Made by a program: the position numbers and the translations under genes
Notes under the pieces: model-generated
What the model was told of the DNA's origin: nothing
Databases searched by the model: none
What the model saw: the letters and a program-made list of their open reading frames with translations, nothing else
Source of the DNA: an uncultured Lachnospiraceae bacterium
Lineage (GTDB): Bacteria; Bacillota; Clostridia; Lachnospirales; Lachnospiraceae
Reading direction: 5' to 3'
Assembly (NCBI GenBank): GCA_910586755.1
Contig: CAJUJM010000040.1
Span: 1 to 24,318 of the forward strand
DNA length: 24,318 nt
Shown here: in pieces, positions 22,804 through 24,318 of the stretch
Position numbering within the stretch: position 1 is the first letter of the stretch
How the letters are laid out: every line of letters begins with the position of its first letter

Positions 22804-23223
22804 ATGGAAAATGAAGTATACGAAAAGGACTATGGAGAGGAATTCCGGGAGAGAAGCGATAAGGCAAAGGGAAAGGATTTTCTGGACACCTTGATGGATG
22901 TTGGATTCTTTCAGGTGTATAAAGAAGAAATGGACAAAATCCCAAAGCGTGTGGTTCCCAAAGAAAAAGAAGATTATGAATACCTGCTTGGGGAGTGTGA
23001 CGCTTATGTCAGGCAATTTGGCGGGAAAATCCGGGGCGAGGTGGATTACCAGAAATGGCAGGCGACCATTGATTTGTATCAGTCACATTTTGAGTTCTGT
23101 GACAGGGAGGCACTGACGCTGCTAAAAGAAATCGCAGAACGGGCGGAGAATGTAACGTTTTCAATTAAGGACGGGCTGTTGCGGATGACCATATTCATTG
23201 GATATTTTGATGAGGTGTATTAA
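22804..23223 (+). CDS. Hypothetical protein, mobile-element style
   Basis: 139 aa from the ATG at 22804 with AAAGGG 8 bases upstream. It is acidic and soluble, with no signal peptide or membrane segment. Notable stretches are EFRERSDKAKGKDFLDTLMD, FQVYKEEMDKIPKRVVPKEK, YEYLLGECDAYVRQFGGKI and the closing ITIFIGYFDEVY-like sequence (here MTIFIGYFDEVY). I recall similar uncharacterised proteins in conjugative elements of gut Firmicutes but can name no family. Upstream, AAAGTTATC is repeated at 22691 and 22713 (22 bases apart), a possible regulator site. Its neighbours downstream are remnants of a conjugative transposon, which supports an element origin. Confidence 0.65.
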   Translation: MENEVYEKDYGEEFRERSDKAKGKDFLDTLMDVGFFQVYKEEMDKIPKRVVPKEKEDYEYLLGECDAYVRQFGGKIRGEVDYQKWQATIDLYQSHFEFCDREALTLLKEIAERAENVTFSIKDGLLRMTIFIGYFDEVY

Positions 23224-23324
23224 GGATGAGGGCATCTGTCAGTATTGATAATGACTGGCGGGTGCTTTTTTTTCATGAAGATATGGTATGCTGTAAGAAA
23301 TCAATTAGCCGGAGGTACGGAGCT

Positions 23325-23529
23325 ATGGACAATCAGCGGAATTTACTGGATTATGAGACGATCAAGGGAGCTGTCCACAGTGAAGGAGAAGCAGCCGGAT
23401 GGAAGTGTGAGAATTTATGTGGATGAGGATTTGAAACAGAAGATAGCATTGAAGCTGCTGGAGGAGATACCAAATTTTCCGTTGGAGGAAACGGAGAGGA
23501 TAGCGAAAGAGGAAACGGAGGGTCTTTGA
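23325..23529 (+). pseudogene. Broken Tn916-type HTH regulator gene
   Basis: The ATG at 23325 has GGAGG 9 bases upstream and reads MDNQRNLLDYETIKGAVHSE, the start of the small HTH proteins (HTH_16-like) near the sigma factor of conjugative transposons. This frame soon runs into unrelated residues and a stop at 23424-23426. The usual C-terminal part continues in another frame: KEKQPDGSVRIYVDEDLKQK, then LLEEIPNFPLEE, to a stop at 23527. The central segment with the expected H-Y--YI block is missing. A deletion near 23370-23380, not a multiple of three, explains both loss and frameshift. It is therefore a remnant, not a gene, and marks a former integrative element here. Confidence 0.7.
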
Positions 23530-23530
23530 A

Positions 23531-23706
23531 ACACACCCATCCTGGGTTCTTTCCCAATCCGCAATCTACGAAGCGGTCTGGAAGAAGCCGGAAGATAAGT
23601 GTCAGGCTGCAGTAGTAAATGTGATGAGTAGCATTAGAAGGAAGATCGGGGGTGGCATATAGAGACTGTGGTTGGCAGCGGATATCGGTTTGTGGGGTGG
23701 GAATAG
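23531..23706 (+). pseudogene. Winged-helix remnant of an OmpR-family response regulator
   Basis: One frame from 23531 reads HPSWVLSQSAIYEAVWKKPE and then AAVVNVMSSIRRKIG, the second half of an OmpR/PhoB DNA-binding domain. The next residues continue in a different frame from 23659 as IETVVGSGYRFVGWE and a stop at 23704-23706, the standard wing and end of such proteins. A frameshift of a base or two near 23650 separates them, and the receiver domain is absent. A terminator follows at 23710. It is the tail of a lost regulator gene, directly upstream of a different, intact one. Confidence 0.75.
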
Positions 23707-23709
23707 AGA

Positions 23710-23745
23710 CAGAGATAGCTTTATGGAGTTATCTCTGCGTTTTTT
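23710..23745 (+). terminator. Rho-independent terminator of the lost regulator gene
   Basis: CAGAGATA (23710-23717) pairs perfectly with TATCTCTG (23730-23737), followed by CG and TTTTTT (23740-23745). It begins four bases after the remnant's stop codon. Confidence 0.8.
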
Positions 23746-23793
23746 AGAAATATAACTTGGATATACTCTCTATCAGAGTTAACATAGAAAAAG

Positions 23794-23841
23794 AGGAAAT
23801 TTTCCTGTTGTAACATTTCACGGACATTTGCCTGTTATACT
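23794..23841 (+). promoter_or_regulatory. Promoter region of the response regulator gene
   Basis: An extended -10 TGT-TATACT ends at 23841, 28 bases before the start codon; no good -35 is visible. AGGAAA-T-TTTCCT (23794-23806), a 13-base palindrome, lies about 30 bases upstream and could be the site for the regulator itself. The rest of the 340-base stretch 23530-23869 holds the regulator remnant and its terminator. Confidence 0.45.
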
Positions 23842-23869
23842 ATCTGCAAAAAGCAAAGGAAGTGAGAAT

Positions 23870-24318
23870 ATGAAGCAGATTTTAATTGTCGAGGACGACA
23901 GTTTTTTGAATAAGATGTTGGCCTATAACCTGACCGCAGATGGCTACGGTGTGACTTCTGCCCTAAATTCCAGAACCGCAGCCGAAACCATCCGCCAGCG
24001 GGAATTCGATTTAGTGCTGCTGGATATCAACCTGCCGGACGGGAACGGTTTTGAGCTATGCAAGCTGATAAAGCCCCAGCACCCAGACACCATAGTAATT
24101 TTCCTGACCGCCAACGATCAGGAGAGCGACCAGATACGGGGCTATGAGGTGGGCGCGGTAGACTACATTACAAAGCCCTTTGTGATCGGAGCCTTGCAGC
24201 GGAAAATCAAAGCCATGTTCGCCATGCTGGAACACCACAAACCGGCCAAGGATATTTACGATGACGGGCGGCTGTTTCTGGACTTCTCGGAGCAGACGGC
24301 TTCCTTAAACGGCAAGCC
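23870..24318 (+). CDS. OmpR-family response regulator (3' end cut by window edge)
   Basis: 149 codons are present, open to the end. The receiver domain spans residues 1-120: MKQILIVEDDSFLNKML with the acidic pair, LVLLDINLPDGNGFELC with the phospho-acceptor Asp, FLTANDQE with the conserved Thr and DYITKPF with the conserved Lys. The linker and start of the winged-helix domain follow (DIYDDGRLFLDFSEQTASLN). AAAGGAAG precedes the ATG. Codon use is more GC-rich than in the genes just upstream, suggesting separate acquisition. Regulators of this sequence type commonly sit with a histidine kinase and a bacitracin-type ABC exporter on mobile elements; those partners would lie beyond the window. Confidence 0.93.
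   Translation, partial: MKQILIVEDDSFLNKMLAYNLTADGYGVTSALNSRTAAETIRQREFDLVLLDINLPDGNGFELCKLIKPQHPDTIVIFLTANDQESDQIRGYEVGAVDYITKPFVIGALQRKIKAMFAMLEHHKPAKDIYDDGRLFLDFSEQTASLNGK

Overview
The window looks like a chromosomal stretch from a spore-forming gut Clostridia species, most likely Lachnospiraceae. The grounds are the protein style (CotJC spore-coat manganese catalase, large serine recombinase with small companion ORFs, Tn916-type HTH remnant), moderate GC, strong AGGAGG ribosome sites and frequent 1-14 bp gene overlaps. This is judged by eye; no database was searched.

Region 1 (1-4390) is a mobile-element locus that has broken the spore-coat gene cotJC. On the left are minus-strand accessory genes: an unknown partial gene, a Uma2 nuclease-fold protein, a 39-aa ORF and an Xre repressor with a divergent promoter/operator. 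A 49-aa ORF faces the other way. Then comes the middle of cotJC on the minus strand (about residues 29-140), a 47-aa ORF, a 521-aa large serine recombinase on the plus strand, and 40 bases later the C-terminal part of cotJC on the plus strand. Both cotJC pieces end at the same 8-bp word GCAGCAGA. Inverting the DNA between the two copies would rejoin cotJC in frame and would also create a dyad-symmetric, attP-like site whose centre falls on GA inside the shared word. This is the most interesting signal in the window. The 5' end of cotJC is not visible, so at least one more rearrangement is needed.

Region 2 (4491-13203) is a likely single operon for purine uptake and oxidation. A TTGACA-N17-TACAAT promoter precedes an NCS2 xanthine/uracil-type permease, a FecCD/BtuCDF-type ABC importer (lipoprotein, permease, ATPase), the three subunits of a xanthine dehydrogenase-family molybdenum hydroxylase (FAD, 2Fe-2S, Mo), and a MocA-like cytidylyltransferase that would finish the molybdenum cofactor. 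The importer plausibly supplies molybdate or tungstate.

Region 3 (13204-20224) holds mostly housekeeping genes: a secreted Cys/His-rich small protein, a Cof-type HAD phosphatase, a dihydrolipoamide dehydrogenase-family flavoprotein, aminopeptidase P, a ProX-type aminoacyl-tRNA deacylase (minus strand), and an RlmD-type 23S rRNA uracil methyltransferase with an unusual basic N-terminus.

Region 4 (20225-24318) is accessory and partly decayed: iteron-like 19-bp repeats, an HTH gene behind paired palindromes, GNAT, DUF1810 and flavodoxin genes, an unknown ORF, a broken Tn916-type HTH gene, a frameshifted winged-helix remnant of a response regulator with its terminator, and finally the start of an intact OmpR-family response regulator cut by the window edge.
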